A DNA stretch of 64,000 bases from Shouchella clausii (GTDB lineage: Bacteria; Bacillota; Bacilli; Bacillales; Bacillaceae_D). This document shows positions 26,947 through 36,419 of this stretch, one piece after another. The translations under genes were made by a program, and so were the position numbers. The stretch covers positions 558,001 to 622,000 of the forward strand of contig NZ_BCXJ01000003.1 in assembly GCF_001598215.1 (NCBI RefSeq), in the 5' to 3' direction. Under the pieces are notes generated by a model. It saw nothing but the letters and a program-made list of their open reading frames with translations. It had not been told where the DNA came from and did no database searches. Position 1 is the stretch's first letter. Each line of letters opens with the position of its first letter.

Positions 26947-28656
26947 TCACGACGACTCTTCTTCTTTTAGCTTACGGTACAATGTCGCACGGTGGATGCC
27001 TAACAATTTTGCAGCTTTTGCCTTATTTCCGTTCGCTAATAGGATCGCTTGCTCGATTCGCCGCTTCTCAGAACGCCTCGCCACCGCCTTTAATGATTCT
27101 TTCTTTGCGGCATGGTTGCGCAAAAACGGAGGCAGTGTATCACTTGTCACTTCTTCTCCTTCGCCGATTGCCATAATGTAATCGATCGCATTCGCCAACT
27201 CACGAACATTGCCAGGCCAATCATACTCAAGGAAAGCGTGTAAAGCGTCTTCACAAAATCGTTTTTGCCTCATCGCATATTCTTGTGCAAAACGGTCCAT
27301 AAACGCGCTAACTAAATAAGGAATATCTTCTTTACGCTCGCGCAACGGCGGGATGTTTAATGTGATCGCCACGAGCCTATAATACAAATCTTTTCTGAAC
27401 TTGCCCTCGGCCACTAGTTGGTTGAGATCAGCATTCGTAGCAGCAATTAACCGAAAATCGGTTTGGATCGGGCGACAGCTGCCAACCCGGTCTACTTGTT
27501 TTGTCTCAAGGACACGAAGTAGCTTTGCTTGCAACGCATTCGACATTTCCCCTGCTTCATCTAAAAAAAGCGTACCACCACTAGCTTGTTCAAATTTCCC
27601 TACTGCCCCGCCTCGTCGCGCGCCTGTAAAGGCTCCTTCTTCGTAGCCGAACAGCTCAGCTTCGAGAAGCGTTTCCGGCATGGCAGCACAATTAATTGCA
27701 ACAAATGGTCCATTGGCTTGGTTGCTCATCTGATGGATCAAACGGGCAAACAGCTCTTTTCCCGTACCTGTTTCGCCTGTTAATAGCACTGTCGCTTTTG
27801 TGCGTGCTACTTTGCGGGCAAAACATTTGCACGATTGAAGCGCCTCGCTCCTGCCTATAAGCCGGCGCTCGACTGGTGTCTCGTTTCGATTTGTTGGTTC
27901 AGTTGAGAGTGCCTCCTCACTTAAAAAAATGCGTGCTCGCTGCAAAATTTCATAAAGCTCGGAAACGCCTTCAAAAATCAACATGCCAACAGCTCCGACA
28001 ACACGGCGATCTTGCCAAATTGGGATACGGTGGACCACCATGTTTTGCCCCTCAATCCGTTGGATCACGCCTCGCTCGGGAATGCCTGATTTTACAACTT
28101 CATGTAAGCGCGTATTTTCAATTACATCAGCGACAAACTTGCCTTCGACTTCCGCTTCGTTCTTTCCGCCAATAAAGCTGCGGTAGGCATTGTTCATTTT
28201 GACGATGTTTCCTTGCTTATCGACAATGACGATCCCTTCATACGCGTTTTCTAAAATCGCTTCCAGTATCGCTTTTTGCTCGTACTCTTCCCGCGCCCGC
28301 CGCCAGTTTTCTCTTGTTACGGCACCAATGTAATCATCGCCCTCTTTGATGAGAACCAATTTACTCCCGTCTGGACTAGATCTATGCCTTTCCTTATTTT
28401 CAATCACTTCTACCGATTCTAACGCTTTATCAATCGCTGTTTCTCCACTGCTTATCGCTGCCACTATCGTTTCTGGAAGCAACGCCCCAACTGGTTCATC
28501 TTCTTCTGTCACAAGAACGATCAAAGAGCCTGCATGTTGCAACAAACGGGCCCACTCCTGAATGGTCCGTTCTTCATAGAGAGCAAAGGAAACAGGTTCG
28601 ATCCAATAGTGGCTTACATGAAAACCAGATTGGTTGATGGTCAATTGCTTTACCAT
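26947..28656 (-). CDS. Sigma-54 dependent activator with CBS-like and PAS domains
   Basis: A 570-residue enhancer-binding protein. Residues about 15-115 look like a degenerate CBS pair, about 120-230 are a PAS domain ([21 protein letters not shown]) and about 265-500 are the AAA+ core with Walker A GETGTGKE, the sigma-54 contact loop GAFTGA and Walker [13 protein letters not shown]. The end is a Fis-type HTH ([20 protein letters not shown]). The start at 28656 is set by GGAGG 8 bases upstream. It most likely activates the promoter at 26848. The PAS or CBS region may sense a metabolite. Confidence 0.93.
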   Translation of the reverse strand: MVKQLTINQSGFHVSHYWIEPVSFALYEERTIQEWARLLQHAGSLIVLVTEEDEPVGALLPETIVAAISSGETAIDKALESVEVIENKERHRSSPDGSKLVLIKEGDDYIGAVTRENWRRAREEYEQKAILEAILENAYEGIVIVDKQGNIVKMNNAYRSFIGGKNEAEVEGKFVADVIENTRLHEVVKSGIPERGVIQRIEGQNMVVHRIPIWQDRRVVGAVGMLIFEGVSELYEILQRARIFLSEEALSTEPTNRNETPVERRLIGRSEALQSCKCFARKVARTKATVLLTGETGTGKELFARLIHQMSNQANGPFVAINCAAMPETLLEAELFGYEEGAFTGARRGGAVGKFEQASGGTLFLDEAGEMSNALQAKLLRVLETKQVDRVGSCRPIQTDFRLIAATNADLNQLVAEGKFRKDLYYRLVAITLNIPPLRERKEDIPYLVSAFMDRFAQEYAMRQKRFCEDALHAFLEYDWPGNVRELANAIDYIMAIGEGEEVTSDTLPPFLRNHAAKKESLKAVARRSEKRRIEQAILLANGNKAKAAKLLGIHRATLYRKLKEEESS

Positions 28657-29123
28657 GGCATTTTCCTCCATTCCAATTTGTCTAATTGCTTTTGTTCGCG
28701 TTTTACGTAACTCCTAGCTAATTGTATAGGCGTACTCAGGTGGGGAACGTTTTGAAAGTGACGATTAATCGAATGTACATATTGTTTCACTACTGCCAAG
28801 TGATTCCCTTCAAATAAAGGGGAACATATGTAAAAAGTTATTCTAATGAAGAACGAGTGTTTTTGGAAAGGGAACTGTGGAACATCGTAAGGCATCAGAT
28901 CGCCCCCTTCATAGCGTTCACAATTAAACCACGAGTCTTTTGTGGGACCATAAAACGGACAGTGTGGCTGTGCGCATGGAAAATTTCAGCATTTTTTCGT
29001 TTTATTAAGATCATTTCACGCATTCTTTATCAGATCTTAAATAGATTTGGAAAGCTGTCTCCTTTACACTAACAATGAGAGCTAACGAGAAACAGGCTCC
29101 AATATGAATAGAGAGGTGAGCAC
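28657..29123. other. 467-base intergenic region, no gene recognised
   Basis: It separates the divergent activator gene and a small plus-strand gene and must hold their promoters, but no convincing boxes were found. One distant inverted repeat is present: TTAAGATC at 29005-29012 and GATCTTAA at 29033-29040. Confidence 0.4.
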
Positions 29124-29312
29124 ATGTACTCAAACGAAGATTTGCATGCAGTCGAAGAACGGGCGAAAGCATTTTTGCCTACAGCTACAAGCGAACTCTC
29201 CGCTTATTTACGGGCCATCGAAGAATACGTTCGAAGCAAACGCAAGGATCTAGGCTTCGACCAAGCTGAACATTTAGAAATACAGCTTCTTGTCCACTAT
29301 GGCTTAGAATAA
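29124..29312 (+). CDS. Small hypothetical protein (62 residues)
   Basis: A charged, helical, soluble-looking protein with no signal or membrane segment. GAGAGGTGAGC is 3 bases before the ATG, and a terminator follows 25 bases after the stop, which together support a real single-gene unit. I recognise no family. Confidence 0.6.
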   Translation: MYSNEDLHAVEERAKAFLPTATSELSAYLRAIEEYVRSKRKDLGFDQAEHLEIQLLVHYGLE

Positions 29313-29337
29313 AGCCATCTAAATGAACACAAAGAAA

Positions 29338-29360
29338 GAAGCCTCATCTAGGCTTCGTTT
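29338..29360 (+). terminator. Terminator of the small hypothetical gene
   Basis: GAAGCCT (29338-29344) pairs with AGGCTTC (29350-29356) around a 5-base loop, followed by GTTT. Confidence 0.6.
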
Positions 29361-29420
29361 ACATAAATCTATGTTAATCTTGTTTTTACACACGGTTAAA
29401 ACCGGTTTCCCCGGCCCGAC

Positions 29421-29728
29421 TGATATGCTCCCCTTTAGGTAGACAGATTAAAAAATAAAAATCTGGCTACTTATGGGGGAGTATTTGTTATGTCCAAAAG
29501 ATCATAACTCAGTAGAAGAGAAATACGCGATACAAAACGGATTAGAAGATGATTCTATAAATGAATGAAAGTCAATATATCACGTACACCGATCAACGAG
29601 AATGGACATATAAGTATGATACACATGGAATGGAAGGTCTAAAAGAGTCTTCTACCTGGAGAAGATATTCAAAGGATCTGAAACTAGCCGCCGTAAAAGA
29701 TTCTCTCTGGTATGTATTCGGTACGTGA
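29421..29728 (+). mobile_element. IS3 family (IS150-like) left-end remnant with broken orfA
   Basis: TGATATGCTCCCCTTTAGGT at 29421-29440 has the TG-start and C-run of IS3-type left ends. Then a GGGGAG site and ATGTCCAAAAGATCA start an orfA-like reading that continues after a frameshift as SVEEKYAIQNGLEDDSI. Further on a frame gives HGMEGLKESSTWRRY and SKDLKLAAVKD, both standard OrfA segments. Stops and frameshifts interrupt it, and orfB and a right end are absent. It is a truncated, inactive copy. Confidence 0.75.
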
Positions 29729-29897
29729 GGTTACTCGAATGTCAGACGCATCTGTCCTCCGAGATTGTTCTTTTTTCGCAAAAAAACGTGCTGTTGTCCA
29801 TTAATCAAATGTTTAATTAACTGCCGATCATTCCCTTTTTCATGCTACAATTATTTTTAGAGACAGAAAGTTTAATAAAAAGGGGCGAATATCGACC
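29729..29897. other. Upstream region of the ferredoxin gene
   Basis: A TACAAT box near 29847 could be the -10 of the ferredoxin promoter; no good -35 was found. Nothing else is recognised. Confidence 0.35.
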
Positions 29898-30221
29898 ATG
29901 CCAATGATTTACGCTGAAGGCTACCATTCTTTTGAAGCCGAAAACGGAAAGAAACTTGTATTAGCGTTAGAAGACAACGGAGTAGACATTTTGCACCGTT
30001 GCGGCGGAAATGCCAGATGTACGACGTGCTTGTGCGAAATTATGGAAGGCGACGCTGGCCCAATCGGAGAGGCTGAAGCAGCGATTCGTGCAAAAAAAGG
30101 AATCACTGCCGAAAACCTACGGTTGTCCTGCCAAATTCGCGTAGCAAATGACTTGAAAGTCAAGCCGCTTCGCACCGCAACGAGCGAACAGATGGATCCA
30201 GGCAAACGTCCAGAAGAGTAA
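29898..30221 (+). CDS. 2Fe-2S ferredoxin
   Basis: A 107-residue plant-type ferredoxin domain. The cluster ligands are in HRCGGNARCTTCLCEI (C-x5-C-x2-C) with the fourth Cys in RLSCQIRV. These small proteins transfer electrons to oxygenases or reductases. There is no neighbouring partner gene, so the partner is unknown. AAAAAGGGG lies upstream of the ATG. The basic C-terminal tail is probably disordered. Confidence 0.88.
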   Translation: MPMIYAEGYHSFEAENGKKLVLALEDNGVDILHRCGGNARCTTCLCEIMEGDAGPIGEAEAAIRAKKGITAENLRLSCQIRVANDLKVKPLRTATSEQMDPGKRPEE

Positions 30222-30608
30222 TGCACGTTCAGCGCCATTGCGCAAAACAGGACTGCTAGAAAAACGTGTTCTTAAGCAACTATCGTAAAGCCGCTGAGCA
30301 AATGTAACGTTAACCTGAGGGGAGACAACTCATTGCCTTCCCTCTTCACCCCTCGTACGATTACCTCACTTTTATTTAAAAAAGCTTTAATATTCCATCA
30401 TTTTCCAGAAGACGTATCTAGAAAAAATGAAAAACGGTAAAATTACTGGAAAAATAGTAGCGGAGCTTTACTAGCAACCATTAATACGAACCAAAAAACG
30501 AAAATCATGATAGGTGTGCAAGTTACGAGGAGCCGCAACAGCTAGGGAATCAACAAACAAGAGGAGCAAAAGTAATAGCGACTAACACGCAGTTAGAAAA
30601 CCGGTTAT
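30222..30608. other. Intergenic stretch, nothing further recognised
   Basis: An imperfect repeat pairs GAGGGG (near 30316) with CCCCTC (near 30350). No gene with a ribosome binding site is seen. Confidence 0.4.
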
Positions 30609-30635
30609 AAAAAAGCAGCCTAGCGGCTGCTTTTT
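30609..30635. terminator. Bidirectional terminator before the HAD gene end
   Basis: AAAAAAGCAGCC (30609-30620) and GGCTGCTTTTT (30625-30635) form a hairpin with T runs on both strands. It ends the minus-strand nucleotidase gene (stop at 30648) and could also end any plus-strand transcript. Confidence 0.8.
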
Positions 30636-30647
30636 CACCCTCCGGGT

Positions 30648-31169
30648 TTACAGAAAATAGTCTCTGACATCAAGCCAGTTATGGACACGGGGATAACCTG
30701 TTACGTTCACATTGTGGGGGGATGTAAACAAAATCCCTTTCCCTGAAAACCGTTCTAATTGGCGAACATTATCGTCAATCAAATAGTCGGCGTGGATGAT
30801 GCTTTTATCGCCACAAAAGACAATATTTTGGTCATCAATAAATGGAAAATGTTCTTTGAGCCATTCGTACTTTGCATTAAAGGATGTTGGAAAATCCATT
30901 GCCGCCGTCGCTACAAAAATTTCGTACGACTGGGCCAGTTCCTCTACTACCTCTTGGCAATTTTCCATGACCTCCAGATCGCGGAAATAAGTAGGGTCGA
31001 GCAAGTAGCTGCGGATTTCTTTTACTAACTCAGGGCGAAGCTCCCTTAGCTTTTTGCCGTGTAAATCATCCGTTGTTAGTTGTTCGCCAAAATCTCTATT
31101 AAACAGCGCCAAATGCTTTTTGTTAAAGTCGGCCATCACTTCATCCATGTCAATTGCAATTCGTTTCAT
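30648..31169 (-). CDS. 5'(3')-deoxyribonucleotidase-like HAD phosphatase
   Basis: A 173-residue HAD-superfamily protein. The nucleophile motif is AIDMDEVMADF (DxD), a later motif is LFTSPHN with the lysine in GDKS, and YLIDDNVRQL supplies the acidic Mg site. This fits the NT5C-type 5'-nucleotidases that dephosphorylate deoxynucleotides. The start is MKRIAIDMDEV, after GGGGTGG; an adjacent ATG one codon earlier is possible. It is a single-gene unit with its own terminator. Confidence 0.8.
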   Translation of the reverse strand: MKRIAIDMDEVMADFNKKHLALFNRDFGEQLTTDDLHGKKLRELRPELVKEIRSYLLDPTYFRDLEVMENCQEVVEELAQSYEIFVATAAMDFPTSFNAKYEWLKEHFPFIDDQNIVFCGDKSIIHADYLIDDNVRQLERFSGKGILFTSPHNVNVTGYPRVHNWLDVRDYFL

Positions 31170-31400
31170 CATTCCACCCCTAATTGATTGTTCTCCTAAT
31201 AGATTACCATAGTTTTTAGAAACAGGTTGCCTGACAAACGTATCGTCACCCAAGTCCCATGCCCTAGAGGGGTTATGTCGTTTTTCGCACTGCAATTGAT
31301 GACATTGCGATTGTGGCCCTTACAAGCAGCAATACTCGGAGAATTAGAAGCGGCCTTTTCCCGGCTGAATTGGAAAAAGACCGCTCGATTTTAAGGCGAT

Positions 31401-31631
31401 TTAATCTTGTATTGATTGATCTTCTGTTTGCAAAAACCGTACATGATTGACAGCCTTTACGTCGATAAATTGGCTTGTGTCTGGCCCATATCCATAACCA
31501 TCGGTTCCATCAATAATCAGCAATTTAGGGGTCACACGGTCAAGTATGCCTTCAATAAAATTTGTATCTGTGGCTATCTCCACTCGCGCATCGAGACGTC
31601 GAGCTAGCCTCTTATAAAAAGAATTGCACAA
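31401..31631 (-). CDS. DUF2642-like small protein
   Basis: A 76-residue protein with the beta-rich pattern LDARVEIATDTNFIEGILDR then PKLLIIDGT, which resembles the DUF2642 (YuzF-like, spore-associated) family. It starts at TTG, 8 bases after AAGGAGG. It lies just after a related gene on the same strand. The function is unknown. The family link is by pattern, so moderate confidence. Confidence 0.6.
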   Translation of the reverse strand: MCNSFYKRLARRLDARVEIATDTNFIEGILDRVTPKLLIIDGTDGYGYGPDTSQFIDVKAVNHVRFLQTEDQSIQD

Positions 31632-31652
31632 ATGCTTTGCCTCCTTCCGCTT

Positions 31653-31907
31653 TCAGCTTAGTGACTTGACCGTTTCGATTTTGGCGATGCGGACAAGCAC
31701 GTCTGCACCTATCTCATCCAACAATTCAATATAGTCTTTCCCAACGACCACTAATTCACCAGTGAGAAAGCCGAAAGGTGTCGAAATTTCGATTTGTTTG
31801 CCGATGAGGCCATGTAGCAGCTCTCTTTTCGCACGCGCCTTTTTCCAGCATCTTGGGAACCAAAGCAACAAAAAAAAGTTTTTTAGTGCATACCAAACAC
31901 GTAACAT
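31653..31907 (-). CDS. Small basic protein with DUF2642-like domain
   Basis: An 84-residue product. The N-terminus is aromatic and basic (LLLWFPRCWKKARAKRE), which could associate with a membrane. Residues about 35-80 (GKQIEISTPFGFLTGELVVV, DYIELLDEIGADVLV) fold like the small barrel in the neighbouring protein. ATG 31907 is chosen because AAGGAGGGG lies 4 bases upstream. It is probably co-transcribed with 31401-31631; a joint spore role is inference. Confidence 0.6.
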   Translation of the reverse strand: MLRVWYALKNFFLLLWFPRCWKKARAKRELLHGLIGKQIEISTPFGFLTGELVVVGKDYIELLDEIGADVLVRIAKIETVKSLS

Positions 31908-32116
31908 TTTTCCCCTCCTTTGCATCTTCTTTAGTAAATGCAAAATAGAGTATATTTGCTTGTGAGATTCGCCTATGCATCATTTAAAATCCACGAATTG
32001 CACTGATTAGCCATCCTTGTTTTTGCAGTAATAACACGAATCCAATACTGCTTCCGTCGTTAGATCGCTAAAGCCTCCCTTTAGCATAATGGTTGTTCTA
32101 ACATCTTACGAATACA

Positions 32117-32156
32117 GCAAAAAGGACTGAGACTGCATAAGCAGCACCAGCCCTTT
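32117..32156 (-). terminator. Terminator of the mannanase operon
   Basis: On the minus strand AAAGGGCTG pairs with CAGTCCTTT with a wobble pair, and TTTTTGC follows. It lies about 8 bases after the stop codon at 32164. Confidence 0.6.
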
Positions 32157-32163
32157 CTATTGA

Positions 32164-33117
32164 TTAATCACTCTTAAGCCCATTTTCACCATAGACAATC
32201 CGTTCGCCCCATCTCGTCAATGGGCCTGATGGGCCTTCAGCTAAATCCAAATATTCAACACCCCCGCTGTTGCCATACCATGACCAAGCAAGCCAGCCCA
32301 CTTGCCGCTCTGCTGTATAGGCCAAAATCGCATCTTCATCAACATCGCCATCATGATGCCTATGGCCAAATTCACCAATTACAACAGCAAGATTTTCAGC
32401 TAGTACACGATCAATGTTATAGGCAACTGTCTTCCTATCAGCTCCTGCATATTCGTACATATGAATGGAAAACATTGTGTTTTTTAATGGATCAGACGCA
32501 AACACATCGGCTCCCCGCTCGTGGATGGAGGCAGGGTACTGGCCCCAGCCTGCCGCATCAACCATTAGTGTATGGGAGAGGCCAGCGCTGCGCAAACGCG
32601 GAATCGCTTGTGCGTATGCCTCTGCCCAAACGTCGCTCCTCCACGACCCATACCATTCATTGGCAATGTTAATGATCACTCGGTCTTCTGTCCCCTTTAG
32701 AACATTGGCCATTTCGATCCAATAATCGACTACTTTATCTAAATCATCGGGATTGTCACTTCCTGTAGCGTCATGGACTTCAAGCACGGTTGTCAATCCA
32801 TGTTTTTCTGTGGCAGCCAGTACACGGGCAAGCTCAGAGGCATCATCCTTTTCCCATTGCTGTCCATTGGATAAGACCATTCTCACCGTGTTCGCCCCTG
32901 TTTCCGCTATGGCAGGGATTGCTACCTCCAAGTCTTGCTTAAACCAAGAATGTCCATGGTTGACGCCACGCATAACGTAAGGATCGCCATTTTTGTCCAA
33001 CAACTCTGTACCTTTTACGTGAAATCCGTTTTGTGCAAATGCTAAACCGCTACTGTATACAAACAAAACCAACACCACCACTAGTGCTCCAACCCATTGT
33101 AACCGCTTACGATTCAT
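32164..33117 (-). CDS. Secreted GH5 (subfamily 8 type) endo-beta-1,4-mannanase
   Basis: A 317-residue glycoside hydrolase with a signal peptide ending at GLAFA, before QNGFHVKG. VNHGHSWF and MVLSNG are typical of GH5_8 mannanases. The acid/base Glu is in IANEWYGSW and the nucleophile in VVIGEFGH. AAGGAGG precedes the ATG at 33117. It would cut beta-mannan or glucomannan outside the cell and feed oligosaccharides to the importer encoded just upstream. It is the last gene of the operon 38730-32164. Confidence 0.9.
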   Translation of the reverse strand: MNRKRLQWVGALVVVLVLFVYSSGLAFAQNGFHVKGTELLDKNGDPYVMRGVNHGHSWFKQDLEVAIPAIAETGANTVRMVLSNGQQWEKDDASELARVLAATEKHGLTTVLEVHDATGSDNPDDLDKVVDYWIEMANVLKGTEDRVIINIANEWYGSWRSDVWAEAYAQAIPRLRSAGLSHTLMVDAAGWGQYPASIHERGADVFASDPLKNTMFSIHMYEYAGADRKTVAYNIDRVLAENLAVVIGEFGHRHHDGDVDEDAILAYTAERQVGWLAWSWYGNSGGVEYLDLAEGPSGPLTRWGERIVYGENGLKSD

Positions 33118-33145
33118 ACGCTCCAAATCCTCCTTACCAATGATA

Positions 33146-34408
33146 TTAGTCCATCTCAAATTCTGTACGAAGCCGGTCTGCTAGTTCTCCTAAAGCTTCC
33201 TCTGCATCCACATCCCGGGTTTCATCCATGATCTGGTCGATCACAGGCTGAATGTTAGAGACAGCCTCTAACTTGTCTGGAAACATGCTTTGCACGACTG
33301 TGTTTTCTTCCATGATCGTCTGGAATGCTTCGACATTTTCTGGTACCCATTGGCCTTCGGCAAATGTATGTGATTCACGAATGACTGACGGATTGGCGCC
33401 AACGATGTTCGCCTGGATGGACTGGCCTTCGCCATGGGTTAAAAATTCTAACAGCTTCCATGCTTCTTCAGGATGGTCTGTTTGCGATCCAATGCCGATC
33501 GGCAATCCAAGCAACTGCGATTTGTTCCCAGCTTTCCCTGCCGGCACTTCAACAATGTCCCATTCAAACTCTCCGTCTTCTGCGTATTGGCGCCAATGCC
33601 ACGGCCCTGCATAGGCCATTGCTGCCCGATTCGCTAAAAACAGATCACCAAGCCCTTCCGATTCAGTTGCCAATGGGGCGACGCGATGGACATGCACCAA
33701 GTCATGCATAAAATCAATAGCTTCGATTGTTTCTGGTGAATCTAACTCGACTTTAGACCCATCCATATTAAACGAAGCACCGCCGTTTTGGACAATCATT
33801 TCTTCCCACATCAGCCCGGCAATCCCAAACTGGACAATCTTCCCGTCTTCTTCAATCGTTGTCGCTTTTGCTGCTTCTAAAAAGTCGTCCCATGTCCAGC
33901 CAGCTTCCGGATAAGGATGGCCTGCCCCGTCAAACATATCTTTGTTATAAACAATATGATGAGAAGTCAAATCCCTTGGCATCGCATACCGCCCGCCTTC
34001 CCACGATCCGATGTCCCACGCTCCAGGCAAATATTCGTCTTCTTTTATGCCACTCTCTTCAATGAATTCGTCAAGCTCCATTAACATTCCTTGGTTTACA
34101 TAGTCGATTAAGGCTGTATCAATCATCCAAAACACATCCGGTTGGTTCCCTCCAGCCGACATCGTTGTTAGCCGTTCAATGTAATTATCCCAAGGAACGT
34201 GGCTTAGTTCGACTTTAATGCCAGGGTTTCTTTCCTCAAACACATCAAGGATTTCACGCTCTCCTTTAAGTTCCTCTGGACCGTTTCCCCAAATAAGCAT
34301 CCGCAACGTTACATCGCCGCCATCACTTGAGGCATTTTCGTCGCCTCCACAAGCAGAAAGAGCCCATAACGAGGCTAACGCGATTGGTGCATACATCCAT
34401 CTTTTCAT
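33146..34408 (-). CDS. Oligosaccharide ABC importer substrate-binding lipoprotein
   Basis: A 420-residue family 1 solute-binding protein. The lipobox is WALSAC (Cys20), followed by a Gly/Asp/Ser linker. The fold pattern includes GNGPEELKGEREILDVFEE and WEEMIVQNGGASFNMDG. AGGGAG lies 9 bases before ATG 34408. It is likely to bind the products of the neighbouring mannanase, i.e. beta-manno- or gluco-oligosaccharides. Confidence 0.88.
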   Translation of the reverse strand: MKRWMYAPIALASLWALSACGGDENASSDGGDVTLRMLIWGNGPEELKGEREILDVFEERNPGIKVELSHVPWDNYIERLTTMSAGGNQPDVFWMIDTALIDYVNQGMLMELDEFIEESGIKEDEYLPGAWDIGSWEGGRYAMPRDLTSHHIVYNKDMFDGAGHPYPEAGWTWDDFLEAAKATTIEEDGKIVQFGIAGLMWEEMIVQNGGASFNMDGSKVELDSPETIEAIDFMHDLVHVHRVAPLATESEGLGDLFLANRAAMAYAGPWHWRQYAEDGEFEWDIVEVPAGKAGNKSQLLGLPIGIGSQTDHPEEAWKLLEFLTHGEGQSIQANIVGANPSVIRESHTFAEGQWVPENVEAFQTIMEENTVVQSMFPDKLEAVSNIQPVIDQIMDETRDVDAEEALGELADRLRTEFEMD

Positions 34409-34548
34409 CCATCTCATCTCCCTTAAATGTATAATTTCGTCACCTCTATGGCCGTAAAATGTGGAAAATAAACGCCAAGATGAATGGGCCGTTAACAAGG
34501 TAGGAGCCACGTTCCCGAAAACAAACAAATCCGCTTGCCTAAAAGCCA

Positions 34549-35475
34549 CTACCCTTTAATTCCTGACAAGGCAATTCCTTGGATAAAATGCTTTTGTGCA
34601 ATGAAAAACAGTACGACGAGTGGGAAAATCACCATTGTACTTGCAGCCATCATCGGCCCCCATTGCATCGTTTGCTGTCCATTAAACATTTGCAAACCAA
34701 GGGCTAGCGTATATTTATCGATATCATTTAAGTAAATCAACGGTGTCAAAAAGTCATTCCAGCTCCCCATAAATGAAAGGATTGCAACCGTTATGAGCGC
34801 TGGTTTCGATAGGGGGACGACGATCCGCCAAAAGATGCCAAACAAGCTGCAGCCATCAATGATGGCTGATTCCTCTAATTCCTTAGGAATGGCTCGAAAA
34901 AATTGGCGCAATAAAAAGATAAAGAAAGCGTTTCCTAAAAAAGCAGGAACGACCAATGGCAAGAATGTGTTCACCCAGCCAAGCTCTGTAAAAATCAAAT
35001 ACACGGGGATCATCGTCACCTGGGGCGGCAGCATCATCGTGCAAAGCAATAAAATAAACCAGAAGTTCCTGCCCCTTCCCTTAATTCGCGCGAACGCATA
35101 AGCGACAACTGCACTGGAAGCGACAGTGCCGATAACCGTCAGCCCTGTCACCACGATCGTGTTCCAATAAAACTGCAAAAAAGGCACCAATTCAAATACT
35201 TCTCGGTAGTTGGCAAAATCAAACGGCGCTGGCCATAGAGTCGGCGGGTAGGAGATCGCTTGTGACTCAGTTTTGATTGATGTGGACACCATCCATAAAA
35301 AAGGAAGAATAAACAAAATCGATAACACGACAAGCATCAGATAAATCATTAAACGGTCTATTTTCTTTTGCCTAGTGTGATTTTTAAAAACCGGCTTTGT
35401 CTGATTGATCGGGTCTGGCATTCTTCCAGGCGTGATCGGTTCGATTTGCCGATTTGCTTGGTACCGTTCCTCCAA
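34549..35475 (-). CDS. Carbohydrate ABC importer permease, MalG type
   Basis: A 308-residue permease. It has an unusually long hydrophilic N-terminus (about 40 residues) before six membrane helices, and the EAA loop PKELEESAIIDGCSLFGIFW. It pairs with 35493-36395 to form the channel. No ATPase is encoded in this operon. Confidence 0.9.
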   Translation of the reverse strand: MEERYQANRQIEPITPGRMPDPINQTKPVFKNHTRQKKIDRLMIYLMLVVLSILFILPFLWMVSTSIKTESQAISYPPTLWPAPFDFANYREVFELVPFLQFYWNTIVVTGLTVIGTVASSAVVAYAFARIKGRGRNFWFILLLCTMMLPPQVTMIPVYLIFTELGWVNTFLPLVVPAFLGNAFFIFLLRQFFRAIPKELEESAIIDGCSLFGIFWRIVVPLSKPALITVAILSFMGSWNDFLTPLIYLNDIDKYTLALGLQMFNGQQTMQWGPMMAASTMVIFPLVVLFFIAQKHFIQGIALSGIKG

Positions 35476-35492
35476 AGCATTTCCCCCTTTCT

Positions 35493-36395
35493 TTAGTCGT
35501 CATATTCGTAATAAACTTTCTTGCCAAAAAATTTGAATTGCAGCAATGTGAAGATCAAAACAATGACAAACAATATCCAAGCAAGTGCGGATGCATAGCC
35601 CATATTAAAAAACTCAAATGCATTTTGGTAGAGGTAGAGCACGTAAAACAAAGACGCATAATTTGGCCCGCCGCCACTCATCACATAAGCTTGAGTGAAC
35701 ACTTGGAAAGATCCGATCACGCCCATAATCAAATTGAAAAAAATAACATGCGAAGTCATTGGGATTGTAATATGCCAGAACTTCCGCCACTTTCCAGCCC
35801 CATCAATCTCAGCAGCCTCATACAAACTTGGAGGTACACCTTGCAAGCCAGCCAAATAAATAATCATTCCGCCACCAACACCCCAGAGGCTCATAATAAT
35901 CAATGCTGGCTTCACCATCGACTCACTTAATAGCCAGCGAGAAGTCGGCAAACCAACAAAATCAAGGAGCGCATTCGCCAAACCAAACTCAGGTTGGAAA
36001 ATAAGCACCCATAACAGCGAGCTTGCTACGGCAGGAACGATCGATGGTAAATAAAAGATCGTTCTAAAAAACCCCATAAACTTCACTTTTTGGTTGAGAA
36101 GCACCGCCAACAAATAGCCGAAAGCAAGTCCGAGGGGAACACCAAGAAACGTATAGAAAAACGTGTTCCACATCGTTTTCCAAAACAACGGATCATGAAA
36201 AAACAAACGTTCATAGTTTTCGAGGCCGATCCATTCAGCACCGCCCATTACTTGCCACTCTGTAAACGACATATAAAACGAGTAAATCATTGGCCCCGCG
36301 GCCAATGCTAAAAATCCAATGAGCCACGGGGAAATAAACAAGTAAAATGCTAGCGTTTTGCTTTTGCGCAACCTCGCCAATGATGGCTGATTCAT
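35493..36395 (-). CDS. Carbohydrate ABC importer permease, MalF type
   Basis: A 300-residue permease with six helices and the EAA loop PPSLYEAAEIDGAGKWRKFW. It is 17 bases upstream of the partner permease gene. GAGGAGG precedes the ATG. Confidence 0.9.
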   Translation of the reverse strand: MNQPSLARLRKSKTLAFYLFISPWLIGFLALAAGPMIYSFYMSFTEWQVMGGAEWIGLENYERLFFHDPLFWKTMWNTFFYTFLGVPLGLAFGYLLAVLLNQKVKFMGFFRTIFYLPSIVPAVASSLLWVLIFQPEFGLANALLDFVGLPTSRWLLSESMVKPALIIMSLWGVGGGMIIYLAGLQGVPPSLYEAAEIDGAGKWRKFWHITIPMTSHVIFFNLIMGVIGSFQVFTQAYVMSGGGPNYASLFYVLYLYQNAFEFFNMGYASALAWILFVIVLIFTLLQFKFFGKKVYYEYDD

Positions 36396-36419
36396 ACATT
36401 TCCTCCTCTCAACGCATGG

